64,000 nt of DNA from NCBI RefSeq assembly GCF_003254565.1, contig NZ_QJRI01000177.1, positions 216,864 through 280,863 of the forward strand, written 5' to 3'. The position numbers and the translations under genes are program-made. Origin of the DNA: Flavobacterium nitrogenifigens. Lineage in GTDB: Bacteria; Bacteroidota; Bacteroidia; Flavobacteriales; Flavobacteriaceae. A model generated the notes under the pieces. The model was not told the origin of the DNA and searched no databases. It saw only the letters and a list, made by a program, of their open reading frames with translations. Within the stretch, counting starts at the first letter, position 1, and each line of letters begins with the position of its first letter. Below are positions 17,024 through 25,465 of this stretch, one piece after another.

Positions 17024-17995
17024 ATGGACAATCAAGATAAATTATTCGATAAAATAAAAGAAGCTTCGCAAAAAGCCGAGTTTCAAGACTTTCCGGGAAT
17101 GGAAAAAGTCTGGGCACGTGTAGAAGAAAAACTGGACAAAAAAGAAGACAAAAGAACAATTGCATTATGGAAAAAAATAGCGGTTGCAGCTTCTCTTCTA
17201 TTATTGCTTTCTTTAGGATTTCAGTTTTTACATTCTAATAAAGAAACTATAACAGAAACGCCAAAAGTAGTTCTCGAAGAAAAAGAAATAAAACAGCTTC
17301 AAACTGAAGAACCTATTGTAAAACAAAATGATGCAACTTCTTCTGGAATAGTTTCAAACGAAGAAGCAGTTAAAATTTTAGACAATCAAACTAAAAAGAA
17401 AGAACGAGTTGCTATTCAGGAAGAAAAAGATCAAAATAATGAAGCAGTAGTCTCTTTGAAGGACAAAAAAAATATTCCTGCACCTTTTTATGTACCGCCT
17501 GTAGCCGCATCAACGCAAGAACAAACCTTTGAGGAGGAAGATAACATCGTTTCAAAAAAAGAAGTGGCTCCAGAAATGGGTTATTCAAGCTATCCTCAAA
17601 GAGAGTCTGCAAAAGTGGCTTACTCTGCAGCGCCAACACAGAGAGCTAAAAAAAGCAGTCCTTTAGTAGTTCTTAACGGAAATGCAATGGCTCACAGCAA
17701 CGACGCAAAAAAAGATAAAATGATGCAAGATGAGCTTCCAAACCTGGATCCTGAAAATGTAGATTCGCTGGTAGTTTTGGATGAACCATTATACATCATC
17801 GATGGGATTTATTACTCAGAAAATGATTTATTTGGCAAAAATCCAACGAGCCCTTATGCGCCTCTTGACAAACAAGACATTAAAACCATAACAATTCTAC
17901 AAGACCTTGAAGCGACTGAAAAATATGGCGAAAGAGGCAAAAAAGGAGTTGTTATAATCATTACAAAAAACGGAAAACCAACTCCGAAAAAATAA
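17024..17995 (+). CDS. Putative anti-sigma factor with periplasmic TonB-plug-like domain
   Basis: A 323-residue protein with a cytoplasmic N-terminus (residues 1-45, helical, MDNQDKLFDKIKEASQKAEF), one membrane helix (LWKKIAVAASLLLLLSLGFQFL, about 46-67), a long charged low-complexity linker (about 70-240) and a C-terminal segment resembling the plug of SusC/TonB-dependent receptors (EPLYIIDGIYY, DIKTITILQDLEATEKYGERGKKGVVIIITKNG). Position directly after the sigma gene, and the topology, suggest an anti-sigma factor. A canonical ZAS zinc motif is absent and the N-terminus is not plainly FecR-like, so the role is inferred. Gene order links it to the plug-VWA protein at 18066. Confidence 0.7.
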   Translation: MDNQDKLFDKIKEASQKAEFQDFPGMEKVWARVEEKLDKKEDKRTIALWKKIAVAASLLLLLSLGFQFLHSNKETITETPKVVLEEKEIKQLQTEEPIVKQNDATSSGIVSNEEAVKILDNQTKKKERVAIQEEKDQNNEAVVSLKDKKNIPAPFYVPPVAASTQEQTFEEEDNIVSKKEVAPEMGYSSYPQRESAKVAYSAAPTQRAKKSSPLVVLNGNAMAHSNDAKKDKMMQDELPNLDPENVDSLVVLDEPLYIIDGIYYSENDLFGKNPTSPYAPLDKQDIKTITILQDLEATEKYGERGKKGVVIIITKNGKPTPKK

Positions 17996-18065
17996 TCTAA
18001 TGCTTTGTCAAAATCTGCAGTTTTGACAAAGCAAAACCCAAACATTAATTCTAAAACTTATTATC

Positions 18066-20228
18066 ATGAAAAGTCTAAAACTTATTTCATCAGCCATTGC
18101 TATGCTTATATGTTTCGTAACCATGGCACAAGAAAGAACGATTTCTGGAATTGTTTCAGATGAAAGCAAACAGCCACTTCCAGGCGTAACTGTTTTCAAT
18201 CAGACATCAAAAAAAAATGTTGCAACTGATTTTGATGGAAAATATAGCATTCAAGCTAAAACTGGAGACATGCTAGTTTTCTCTTATATTGGATACAAAA
18301 ACCAAAGTCAAAAGGTTCAAAACTCAAACACGATTAATATAAAACTACTTCCAGATAATCAGACCTTAAGCGAAGTTGTCGTTGTGGGTTATGGCGTAAG
18401 CAGTTCGGAATATGAAGACCGAAGCTATGCCCGTGCTGAAAGAAGAAGAGAGAAAAAAGATGCACAAGCGCTAAAAGGAAAAGTTGCGGGAATTCAAGCT
18501 CAAAATTCTATGGGATATTCTGCTATGCCAAGCCCAACTGTTTCTATTCGCGGAAATGAATCTGTTTCTCCAAAAAATGAACCTATGTACATTATTGACG
18601 GAGTTCCAGCAAAAGCTAATCAAATGGCAAAAATTAATCCGAATGATATTGATAATGTTTCGGTTTTAAAAGATAAAGATGCGACTTCAATTTATGGAAG
18701 TAAAGCTTCAAATGGCGTTGTGGTTATTTCAACTAAAAATGAAATCTATAAAAACCTTTCTGAAAAAGAATTGGATAAAAAGTTAAACATTATGCCAATT
18801 CCAGCTGAACCAACTCAGGAAGATTATGATGCTTTTGTAGAAAATGCTTTCGAAAGCCCTAAAACAGCTCCGCTTTCTACATTTTCTATCGATGTCGATA
18901 ATGCTTCTTATACCAATATCAGACGTTTTTTAAACAACGGACAGGAAGTTCCAAAGGACGCTGTGCGCGTAGAAGAAATGGTTAATTTCTTTAAATACAC
19001 TTATCCACAACCAAAAAACGAACATCCGTTTTCTATCAATACAGAAGTAAGCGATTCGCCTTGGAACAAGAATAATAAAATCTTGAAAATTGGTTTACAA
19101 GGAAAAAACATTCCAACCAATGATTTACCTGCTTCAAACCTTGTTTTCTTGATTGATGTTTCGGGTTCGATGAGCGATATGAACAAATTGCCTTTATTGA
19201 AACAATCTTTAAAAATATTGGTAAACGAATTACGTGCAAAAGACAAAGTCGCAATTGTAGTTTATGCTGGCGCTGCAGGAATGGTTTTACCTCCAACTTC
19301 TGGAGATGAGAAAAAAACAATTATCGACGCTTTAGATAAATTACAATCTGGCGGAAGCACAGCCGGAGGCGCAGGAATTGAATTAGCTTATAAAACGGCA
19401 ACTGAAAATTTCATTAAAGACGGAAACAATCGTGTAATTCTAGCAACCGACGGAGATTTTAACGTTGGAAGTTCTTCTAATTCTGATATGGAAAAACTAA
19501 TTGAAGAAAAAAGAAAAACAGGTGTTTTCTTGACTTGTTTAGGTTACGGAATGGGCAATTACAAAGACAGCAAAATGGAAATTCTTGCCGATAAAGGAAA
19601 CGGAAATTACGCTTATATCGACAACATTCAGGAAGCAAATCGATTTTTAGGAAAAGAATTCAAAGGTTCAATGTTTGCTATTGCGAAAGATGTAAAAATC
19701 CAGATCGAGTTCAATCCGAAACAAGTTCAGGCGTATCGTTTGATTGGTTATGAAAACAGAAAATTGCGTCCAGAAGATTTTAAAAATGACGCGATCGATG
19801 CAGGCGAATTAGGAAGCAATCATACTGTAACGGCTTTGTATGAAATTATTCCAGCTGGTGTAAAAAGTGATTATTTGGCTGAACAGCCAGATCCTTTAAA
19901 ATATACTAAAACTGAAACCAGTTCAAACAATTACAGCAACGAACTGGCAACGATAAAATTCCGTTACAAAAAACCTGATGGCGAAAAAAGCATCGAAATG
20001 GTTCAGGTAATCGAAAACAAATCGGTTGCTTTGGAGAAAGCTAGCGATGATATGAAATTTAGTTCTGCCGTAGCTTGGTTTGGTTTGAAACTGAGAGATT
20101 CAAAACTAATTGCCGACAAGTCTTCTGAAGAAATTGTAAAACTAGCGAAGCAAGGAAATTCAAACGATGGCGAAGGTTATAAAGCTGAATTTATTCGTTT
20201 GGCAGAAACTTCTAAGCAGTATAATTAA
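18066..20228 (+). CDS. Secreted CarboxypepD_reg-plug-VWA-DUF3520 protein
   Basis: A 720-residue extracytoplasmic protein. A signal peptide ends near residue 21 (ICFVTMA, then QERT). Next come a CarboxypepD_reg-like beta-sandwich (ISGIVSDESKQPLPGVTVFNQTSKKNVATDFDGKYSI, about 25-100), a TonB plug-like domain (about 110-225, with PMYIIDGVPAK and YGSKASNGVVVISTKN), a VWA domain with the MIDAS motif DVSGSMS (near residue 365) and GGSTAGGAGIELAY, and a C-terminal DUF3520-like part. No beta-barrel follows, so it is not a transporter. VWA/DUF3520 proteins of the YfbK type are known; a plug fused to them suggests protein-protein interaction at the outer membrane. It lies 70 bases after the gene at 17024. 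Confidence 0.88.
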   Translation: MKSLKLISSAIAMLICFVTMAQERTISGIVSDESKQPLPGVTVFNQTSKKNVATDFDGKYSIQAKTGDMLVFSYIGYKNQSQKVQNSNTINIKLLPDNQTLSEVVVVGYGVSSSEYEDRSYARAERRREKKDAQALKGKVAGIQAQNSMGYSAMPSPTVSIRGNESVSPKNEPMYIIDGVPAKANQMAKINPNDIDNVSVLKDKDATSIYGSKASNGVVVISTKNEIYKNLSEKELDKKLNIMPIPAEPTQEDYDAFVENAFESPKTAPLSTFSIDVDNASYTNIRRFLNNGQEVPKDAVRVEEMVNFFKYTYPQPKNEHPFSINTEVSDSPWNKNNKILKIGLQGKNIPTNDLPASNLVFLIDVSGSMSDMNKLPLLKQSLKILVNELRAKDKVAIVVYAGAAGMVLPPTSGDEKKTIIDALDKLQSGGSTAGGAGIELAYKTATENFIKDGNNRVILATDGDFNVGSSSNSDMEKLIEEKRKTGVFLTCLGYGMGNYKDSKMEILADKGNGNYAYIDNIQEANRFLGKEFKGSMFAIAKDVKIQIEFNPKQVQAYRLIGYENRKLRPEDFKNDAIDAGELGSNHTVTALYEIIPAGVKSDYLAEQPDPLKYTKTETSSNNYSNELATIKFRYKKPDGEKSIEMVQVIENKSVALEKASDDMKFSSAVAWFGLKLRDSKLIADKSSEEIVKLAKQGNSNDGEGYKAEFIRLAETSKQYN

Positions 20229-20240
20229 TAAATATTGTAT

Positions 20241-20248
20241 TACATTTG
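20241..20248 (+). promoter_or_regulatory. Putative -7 element TACATTTG for the scramblase-like gene
   Basis: A full TAnnTTTG match, 33 bases before the ATG at 20282. It suggests the gene is transcribed separately from the VWA protein. Confidence 0.45.
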
Positions 20249-20281
20249 CGGCTTTATTTTCAAAACTTATTTTACACACAT

Positions 20282-20869
20282 ATGAATTCTATTTTAAGCC
20301 AAAATCTATTTTTAGTAAAAGAACATGTTGGAATGTTCAAAGCCGCAAACAATTACGATATATATCATCCAGAAACCAATCAAATCATTATGAACTGCCG
20401 AGAAAACAATCTTGGTTTCTTCACAAAAGTATTTCGTTTTACAGATTATAAAAGAGCAACTCCGTTTAATGTTGAAATTACAACTGCTTCTGGAGAAAAG
20501 TTAATTACAGTAAGAAGAGGTGTGGCCATCTTTAGATCTACTGTTGAAGTATTGGATGAAAAAGATCGTTTGATTGGAACTTTCAAACAAAAATTCTTTT
20601 CGATTGGAGGAAAATTTAACATTCTGGACAAAAATGAAAAACCTGTGGCTACTCTGCAAGGAAAATGGACAGGCTGGGATTTTAAATTCTCACACGAGAA
20701 TAAGCAATTGGCTCAAGTAAACAAAAAATGGGCAGGATTAGGAAAAGAGTTTTTTACAAGTGCCGATAATTATGTTCTTCAAATTGAAGACACAGTTGCA
20801 ACTGACAGTCCGTTGAGACAATTGATTTTAGGAGCTGTCATGTGTATTGACATGGTTCTAAAAGAATAA
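20282..20869 (+). CDS. Phospholipid scramblase/LURP-one-related protein
   Basis: A cytoplasmic protein of about 195 residues made of repeated beta strands around a Tubby-like barrel (YDIYHPETNQIIMNCREN, RSTVEVLDEKDRLIGTFKQKFFSIGGKFNILDKNEKPVATLQGKW, YVLQIEDTVATDSPLRQLILGAVMCIDMVL). The last helix, hydrophobic in LILGAVMCIDMVL, is typical of scramblase-type proteins. It has no calcium-binding loop that I can identify and its function in bacteria is unknown. The ATG at 20282 was chosen over an earlier one at 20246 because the upstream 12 residues sit over the promoter. Confidence 0.7.
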   Translation: MNSILSQNLFLVKEHVGMFKAANNYDIYHPETNQIIMNCRENNLGFFTKVFRFTDYKRATPFNVEITTASGEKLITVRRGVAIFRSTVEVLDEKDRLIGTFKQKFFSIGGKFNILDKNEKPVATLQGKWTGWDFKFSHENKQLAQVNKKWAGLGKEFFTSADNYVLQIEDTVATDSPLRQLILGAVMCIDMVLKE

Positions 20870-20905
20870 CAAAAAGTTGTTAAACTTAGATTAAGAATAC
20901 CTTTT

Positions 20906-20961
20906 AAAGCATCATTTTAGTTTTCAAAACCTTATTTTTGTAAGACTTAAAATGATGCTTT
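20906..20961. repeat. 14-bp perfect inverted repeat around the SDR promoter
   Basis: AAAGCATCATTTTA at 20906-20919 and its exact complement at 20948-20961 flank the -7 element at 20933. The right arm lies in the leader. It may be an operator or a leader hairpin. Confidence 0.55.
20933..20940 (+). promoter_or_regulatory. Putative -7 element TATTTTTG for the SDR gene
   Basis: A full TAnnTTTG match, 43 bases before the ATG at 20984 and inside the loop of the inverted repeat. Confidence 0.45.
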
Positions 20962-20983
20962 CTGCATTTCTAAAAACACAATC

Positions 20984-21700
20984 ATGACCGACTTAAAAAA
21001 TAAAAACGCCTTTATTACGGGCGCAGGAAAAGGAATAGGAAAAGCTGTGGCAATTGCTTTGGCAAAAGAAGGTGTAAACCTGATTTTGGTTTCTAGAACC
21101 AAAAGTGATATTGACCAATTGGCAGAAGAAACTTCAAAATTGGGAGTAAAAACTTTGGCCTTGTCTGCCGATGTTTCTGACATCAATTCTATAAATGCTG
21201 CTGCTGAAAAAGCTATTGCTGAATTTAAACACATCGATATTTTAATCAACAGCGCCGGAATTGCTTCTTTTGGAAAATTCTTAGAATTGGAGCCAGAAGC
21301 TTGGGAGAGAATTATTCAGGTGAATTTAATGGGAACGTATTTCACAACGCGTGCGATCATCCCAAACATGATCGAAAGACAAACTGGCGATATCATCAAT
21401 ATTTCATCAACTGCTGGATTAAACGGAAACGCTCTGACAAGTGCTTACAGTGCTTCTAAATTTGCTGTTTTAGGTTTAACCGATTCTTTAATGCAAGAAA
21501 TGAGAAAACACAATATTCGTGTTACAGCTTTAACGCCAAGTACAGTGGCAACTGATATGGCAAAAGACTTAAACCTAACTGACGGAAACCCAGAAAAAGT
21601 AATGCAGTCTGAAGATATGGCAGATTTGATTATTGCACAATTAAAACTAAACCGAAGAGTGTTTATCAAAAACAGCAGTATCTGGTCTACTAACCCATAA
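20984..21700 (+). CDS. Short-chain dehydrogenase/reductase (FabG-like)
   Basis: A 238-residue classical SDR. It has the NAD(P) motif TGAGKGIGKA at residues 12-21, NSAG for fold stability, the ISSTAG strand and catalytic Tyr/Lys in SAYSASKFA, followed by PSTVATDMA. A 3-oxoacyl-ACP or related ketone reductase activity is usual for this type, but the substrate cannot be fixed. It follows the scramblase-like gene and has its own promoter. The next gene lies in the same direction across an inverted repeat. Confidence 0.9.
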   Translation: MTDLKNKNAFITGAGKGIGKAVAIALAKEGVNLILVSRTKSDIDQLAEETSKLGVKTLALSADVSDINSINAAAEKAIAEFKHIDILINSAGIASFGKFLELEPEAWERIIQVNLMGTYFTTRAIIPNMIERQTGDIINISSTAGLNGNALTSAYSASKFAVLGLTDSLMQEMRKHNIRVTALTPSTVATDMAKDLNLTDGNPEKVMQSEDMADLIIAQLKLNRRVFIKNSSIWSTNP

Positions 21701-21711
21701 AAAATAAATTG

Positions 21712-21771
21712 CAATATTTAAATTCCAAATTCCAATCTCAAAGCAATTGGAATTTGGAATTTAAGTATTGG
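21712..21771. repeat. Inverted repeat of GGAATTT words after the SDR gene
   Basis: A 19-base arm at 21718-21736 pairs exactly with 21746-21764, extended imperfectly on both sides. It begins 12 bases after the SDR stop. Further copies of the word continue to 21795, just before the next start. Confidence 0.8.
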
Positions 21772-21806
21772 AATTTGGAACTAAATTATTGGAATTTAAA
21801 AAACAC

Positions 21807-22316
21807 ATGATGGAACAATATTTAAGACAATTGGTCGAAATAGAATTTCAGGATAAAAAGGAAATCTTCAGCGGATTTTTAATTGATTATTCTGACGAGT
21901 GGATTTTGCTTCGAAATAATCCTGTAGATTTTGTTTTGGATGGTTTTGTTATTTTAAGAAATAAAAACATTGAAGCTGTAAATAGAGATCACGATCTGGC
22001 CTTTACAGAAAAAGTAATTCGCTTGAAAGGGTTAAAAATTAATTCTGATGATATTATTCCAATCAAAGATTTAGCTTCAATTATTAATTATGTTTCTAAG
22101 AAATATGGCGTTTTTCAAATCGCCAAAAAATCGTCTAAATCTGCCTATTTAGGAAAATTAATGGAATTAAATGACGAAAAATTAACAATTAATTTTTTAG
22201 ACACAAGAGGCCAGTTTGGAGGAGAATTAGATTTTAATCCCGAAAAAATTCGAGTTATTGAATTTGATACTGATTATATTAATTCTTTGAAATTGGTGGT
22301 TGGAGAAGATAATTGA
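21807..22316 (+). CDS. Conserved hypothetical protein with two Sm-like beta repeats
   Basis: I do not recognise a named family. The roughly 169-residue product has no signal peptide or membrane helix. Two similar beta-rich parts are visible: QLVEIEFQDKKEIFSGFLIDYSDEWILL near the N-terminus and AYLGKLMELNDEKLTINFLDTRGQFGGELDF near the C-terminus, each strand-turn-strand in a way reminiscent of Sm/LSM-type barrels. The longer open frame starts at 21768, but those residues are encoded by the GGAATTT repeat, so the ATG pair at 21807/21810 was chosen. The function is unknown. Confidence 0.6.
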   Translation: MMEQYLRQLVEIEFQDKKEIFSGFLIDYSDEWILLRNNPVDFVLDGFVILRNKNIEAVNRDHDLAFTEKVIRLKGLKINSDDIIPIKDLASIINYVSKKYGVFQIAKKSSKSAYLGKLMELNDEKLTINFLDTRGQFGGELDFNPEKIRVIEFDTDYINSLKLVVGEDN

Positions 22317-22325
22317 TTTTTATAC

Positions 22326-22509
22326 CACAGAGACGCGCAAAGATTTCGCAGAGATTCGCGAAGAAGTGTAATAAAAAAAGCTCTTTTATGAATTAAAAGA
22401 GCTTTCTTGTTTTTTATGTTTGTGCAAGACACACTACAGCGCGTCTCTTCGACATCGCAATTTTAAATCAACTTTGTGTATCTCTGCGAAATCTTGGTGT
22501 ATCTCTGTG
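22326..22509. repeat. Convergent-gap inverted repeat of CAGAGAT/CGCAGAG words
   Basis: Arms 22326-22364 and 22472-22509 are imperfect complements sharing AAGATTTCGCAGAGAT. Between them lie the terminator at 22374 and a GCGTCTC word also seen at 16266. It begins about 10 bases from both stops (22316 and 22516). Confidence 0.65.
22374..22411 (+). terminator. Terminator between the hypothetical gene and mtaB
   Basis: AAAGCTCTTTTA and TAAAAGAGCTTT form a stem followed by a T-rich run. It can serve both convergent transcripts. Confidence 0.75.
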
Positions 22510-22515
22510 AAATAA

Positions 22516-23850
22516 TTAAGCTTCCGCCAGTTTATTCAAAAACTCAATGCGAACACTTCCGTCTTCGTCTATTTTTGTCAAATTGATTTCTTGCAATGTA
22601 TTTACCAATTCTGGATTCCAAGGTGTTTTTACTTTTACGTAATTTTCTGTAAACCCATGAATGTATCCTTCTTTATTTTCACTTTCAAAAAGAACTGTTC
22701 TGTTTGTTCCCAATTGGCTTTCATAAAAAGCACGACGTTTTTTAACCGATAAGCCACGAAGCATTTTACTGCGTTTAGCGCGAACATTTGAAGGAACTAC
22801 GCCTTCCATATCAACCGCTTCTGTATTATCTCTTTCAGAATACGTAAAAACGTGCAAATACGAAATATCTAAATCATTTAAGAAATGATACGTCTCTAAG
22901 AAATGCTCATCTGTTTCGCCGGGAAAACCAACAATAACATCAACACCAATACAAGCATGAGGCATTACTTCACGAATTTTACTTACGCGTTCTGTATAAA
23001 CTTCACGTAAATAACGGCGTTTCATTAATTTCAAAATATCATTGCTTCCTGATTGTAACGGAATATGAAAATGCGGTACAAAAGTTCGGCTTTTAGAAAC
23101 AAATTCTATTGTTTCGTTTTTCAAAAGATTTGGTTCGATAGACGAAATTCTCAAACGCTCAATTCCTTCTACTTTGTCTAAAGCTTGTACTAAATCTAAG
23201 AAAGTGTGCTCGTGTTTTTTATTCCCAAACTCCCCTTTTCCGTAATCCCCAATATTTACACCCGTTAAAACAATTTCACGGATATTTTGAGCCGAAATTT
23301 CTTTAGCATTTTTAAGCACATTTTCCAAAGCATCACTTCTAGAAATTCCACGAGCCAAAGGAATTGTACAATACGTACATTTATAATCGCAACCGTCTTG
23401 GACTTTTAAGAATGCTCTTGTACGATCTCCGATAGAATAGCTTCCTACATAGAAATCGGCTTCAGCAATTTCGCATGAGTGAACTTCACCCATATCGTTT
23501 TTACTCAAATCATGGATATAGTCCGTGATTTTGAATTTTTCTGTAGCTCCCAAAACCAAATCAACACCATCAACAGCTGCTAATTCTTCTGGTTTTAATT
23601 GCGCATAACAGCCAACAGCAGCAACAAAAGCTTTTTCGTTAAGCTTCATTGCTTTCTTAACTACCTGCTTAAACTGCTTATCTGCATTATCTGTTACAGA
23701 GCAAGTATTAATGACATAAATATCTGCTATTTCTTCAAAATCGACGCGGTCAAAACCTTCGTCATTAAAATTTCTGGCAATTGTAGAAGTCTCTGAAAAA
23801 TTCAGTTTACAACCCAGCGTATAAAAGGCAACTTTTTTTCTATTTTCCAT
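22516..23850 (-). CDS. mtaB: tRNA (N6-threonylcarbamoyladenosine(37)-C2)-methylthiotransferase MtaB
   Basis: A radical-SAM enzyme that adds a methylthio group to t6A37 of tRNAs reading ANN codons. At 444 residues it has an N-terminal UPF0004 domain with three conserved cysteines (LGCKLNFSET, NTCSVT, AVGCYAQ), the radical-SAM CxxxCxxC cluster GCDYKCTYC near residue 155, then ISSIEPNLL and HIPLQSGSN segments, and a C-terminal TRAM-like region. The opening VAFYTLGCKLNFSET and the TRAM ending match MtaB rather than MiaB. It stands alone, with a promoter at 23897 and the convergent-gap repeat downstream. Confidence 0.95.
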   Translation of the reverse strand: MENRKKVAFYTLGCKLNFSETSTIARNFNDEGFDRVDFEEIADIYVINTCSVTDNADKQFKQVVKKAMKLNEKAFVAAVGCYAQLKPEELAAVDGVDLVLGATEKFKITDYIHDLSKNDMGEVHSCEIAEADFYVGSYSIGDRTRAFLKVQDGCDYKCTYCTIPLARGISRSDALENVLKNAKEISAQNIREIVLTGVNIGDYGKGEFGNKKHEHTFLDLVQALDKVEGIERLRISSIEPNLLKNETIEFVSKSRTFVPHFHIPLQSGSNDILKLMKRRYLREVYTERVSKIREVMPHACIGVDVIVGFPGETDEHFLETYHFLNDLDISYLHVFTYSERDNTEAVDMEGVVPSNVRAKRSKMLRGLSVKKRRAFYESQLGTNRTVLFESENKEGYIHGFTENYVKVKTPWNPELVNTLQEINLTKIDEDGSVRIEFLNKLAEA

Positions 23851-23896
23851 AATCTGTCTTAAATTAATGAAATCGTTGTCAAAAAATTTAAGGCTG

Positions 23897-23904
23897 CAAA
23901 TTTA
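23897..23904 (-). promoter_or_regulatory. Putative -7 element TAAATTTG for mtaB
   Basis: A full TAnnTTTG match, 46 bases before the mtaB ATG. Confidence 0.45.
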
Positions 23905-24335
23905 CAAACAATATTCATCAAAAGAAAGCAATTAATGGACTTCCAATCAATAATTTGCGTTAATGTTAATTTAGAAACATTAAAAACTCAATCTTTTATT
24001 TTATTTTCAAAAAAGTAGGAGCCTGCATTTTTTCAGATTTTGGCTTTCAAATAAGAATAAAATGACAAAATAATCGACCAAACGCAAATTTTATCGATTA
24101 AATACATTTTTTTATATTTTAAATTCAAAATTTCTTACATTTACCATTGTTATGAATCAAGTTGCCAATAAATTCATATTAGAGAATTTTAACAAGCTTT
24201 AATTAATTTAATAATAATTCGGGCATAACAATTTTGAATTTTACTCGTTATGTTGTTGTTTTGTGTTACAAAATGAAATGGGAAAGCCGAAAACCAAAGA
24301 GAGTAGGCAACAATTATAATAACAAATACCACTTT
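23905..24335. other. AT-rich intergenic stretch, no feature recognised
   Basis: A gap of about 430 bases between the divergent mtaB and secreted-protein genes. It is AT-rich. I found no repeat arms, no complete promoter consensus (only a near match TACATTTA around 24137) and no conserved ORF. The short open frame from 24234 runs into the gene at 24336 but lacks a credible start. Confidence 0.4.
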
Positions 24336-24860
24336 ATGAAAGCATTTTTACCCACAATCTGCTTGATGTTCTTAACCATTTTTAGTTCGCAAGCGCAAAC
24401 TAATGCTCCAGCTGCAAATGCAAATCCATTTCCTTCTATTAGCACATTAACATCTTGGGCAAGCTTAAACTCTCAGCAGCAATTTGACGTTGCTATTCGT
24501 GCTGTTGGTTTTAAATTTGAAGTAAAAGAACCAGGTGAAGGATCTACAGCTTATACCTACATTCGTAAAGTAACTGTTAACGACGTAAATTATACAGATA
24601 GAATTGTATACAGAATCACAAACAACAATTCTGCAAGTATTATTTCGTTAGTAACTGCTTCTACTGATTTGGTTAGCTTATACACACCTCAATTGGCAAG
24701 CTTTAAAAACAACAACTGCAAAACAGAAATGTCTAAAGACAAAAACACAACTTGTAGCTGTTACGAAAGTGCAAATTTTGCAATCGATCTTTGCGACGAG
24801 CGTGTAAAATTAACTATGGGTGACGGAAATAAATATTTTGTTTCTGTAGCTAAAAAATAA
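24336..24860 (+). CDS. Secreted protein of unknown function
   Basis: A protein of about 174 residues with a good signal peptide (MKAFLPTICLMFLTIFSSQAQ, mature start near TNAPAANANPFPSIS). The mature part has a repeated small-residue N-terminus and an FKFEVKEPGEGSTAYTYIRKV strand pair. Three cysteines near NNCKTEMSKDKNTTCSCYES and one at LCDERV may form disulphides. I do not recognise a family. The frame is open from 24234, but the ATG at 24336 places the signal peptide at the N-terminus and was chosen. Confidence 0.65.
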   Translation: MKAFLPTICLMFLTIFSSQAQTNAPAANANPFPSISTLTSWASLNSQQQFDVAIRAVGFKFEVKEPGEGSTAYTYIRKVTVNDVNYTDRIVYRITNNNSASIISLVTASTDLVSLYTPQLASFKNNNCKTEMSKDKNTTCSCYESANFAIDLCDERVKLTMGDGNKYFVSVAKK

Positions 24861-24927
24861 TTATTACTCTGATTTGTTTCCAAATCTTTACTGACTTTTA
24901 AGTATGTAAAGATTTGGAACACATTTC

Positions 24928-25458
24928 TTAGTTTGAGTTTGGATTTTTAAGTTCGTACCAAACTTCTAATTCTTCTTGATATTCGAAAGAATTCACAAAA
25001 TGGAAACCTAGTTTTTCTAAAATCTTTCTAGAATTTTCATTTCCAGCATCTGCATAAGCGTAAAGTTTTTCTACTTTCATTTCGTTAAAGGCACGATCAA
25101 TAAAAGCTTTTCCCGCTTCGGTGGCATACCCTTTTCCCCAATGCTTTTCGATAAAACGATATCCTAACTCATAAAAATTTTTATGGTTATTAATTTCGTC
25201 TGTAATAAACTTAATTCCAGACCAGCCAATAAATTCATTTGTTTCTTTTAAAACAACTGCCCATCGGCCTGTTCCAAGATCTTTGTACTGCTTCTGAACA
25301 AACTTGATATATTCAATGCTTTCGTCAATATGTTTTACAGGTCTATTTCCAACAAATAAATGTACATTTGGGTTCGAATCCAATTCAAACATTCCTTCAG
25401 CATCAGAAAGTTCAAGTTCCCGTAAAATTAAACGCTCCGTTTCAATTGGATTTTTCAT
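24928..25458 (-). CDS. GNAT family N-acetyltransferase (RimJ/RimL-like)
   Basis: A 176-residue acetyltransferase. The N-terminus ETERLILRELELSDAEGMFEL is typical of the RimJ/RimL group. A YELGYRFIEKHWGKGYATEAGKAFIDRAF core includes the acetyl-CoA pyrophosphate loop (HWGKGYATE), then NENSRKILEKLGF. Protein or small-amine substrates are both known in this group. It overlaps no neighbour and lies 7 bases after the Cof-type HAD gene, so the two are probably co-transcribed. Confidence 0.88.
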   Translation of the reverse strand: MKNPIETERLILRELELSDAEGMFELDSNPNVHLFVGNRPVKHIDESIEYIKFVQKQYKDLGTGRWAVVLKETNEFIGWSGIKFITDEINNHKNFYELGYRFIEKHWGKGYATEAGKAFIDRAFNEMKVEKLYAYADAGNENSRKILEKLGFHFVNSFEYQEELEVWYELKNPNSN

Positions 25459-25465
25459 TTTTAGT

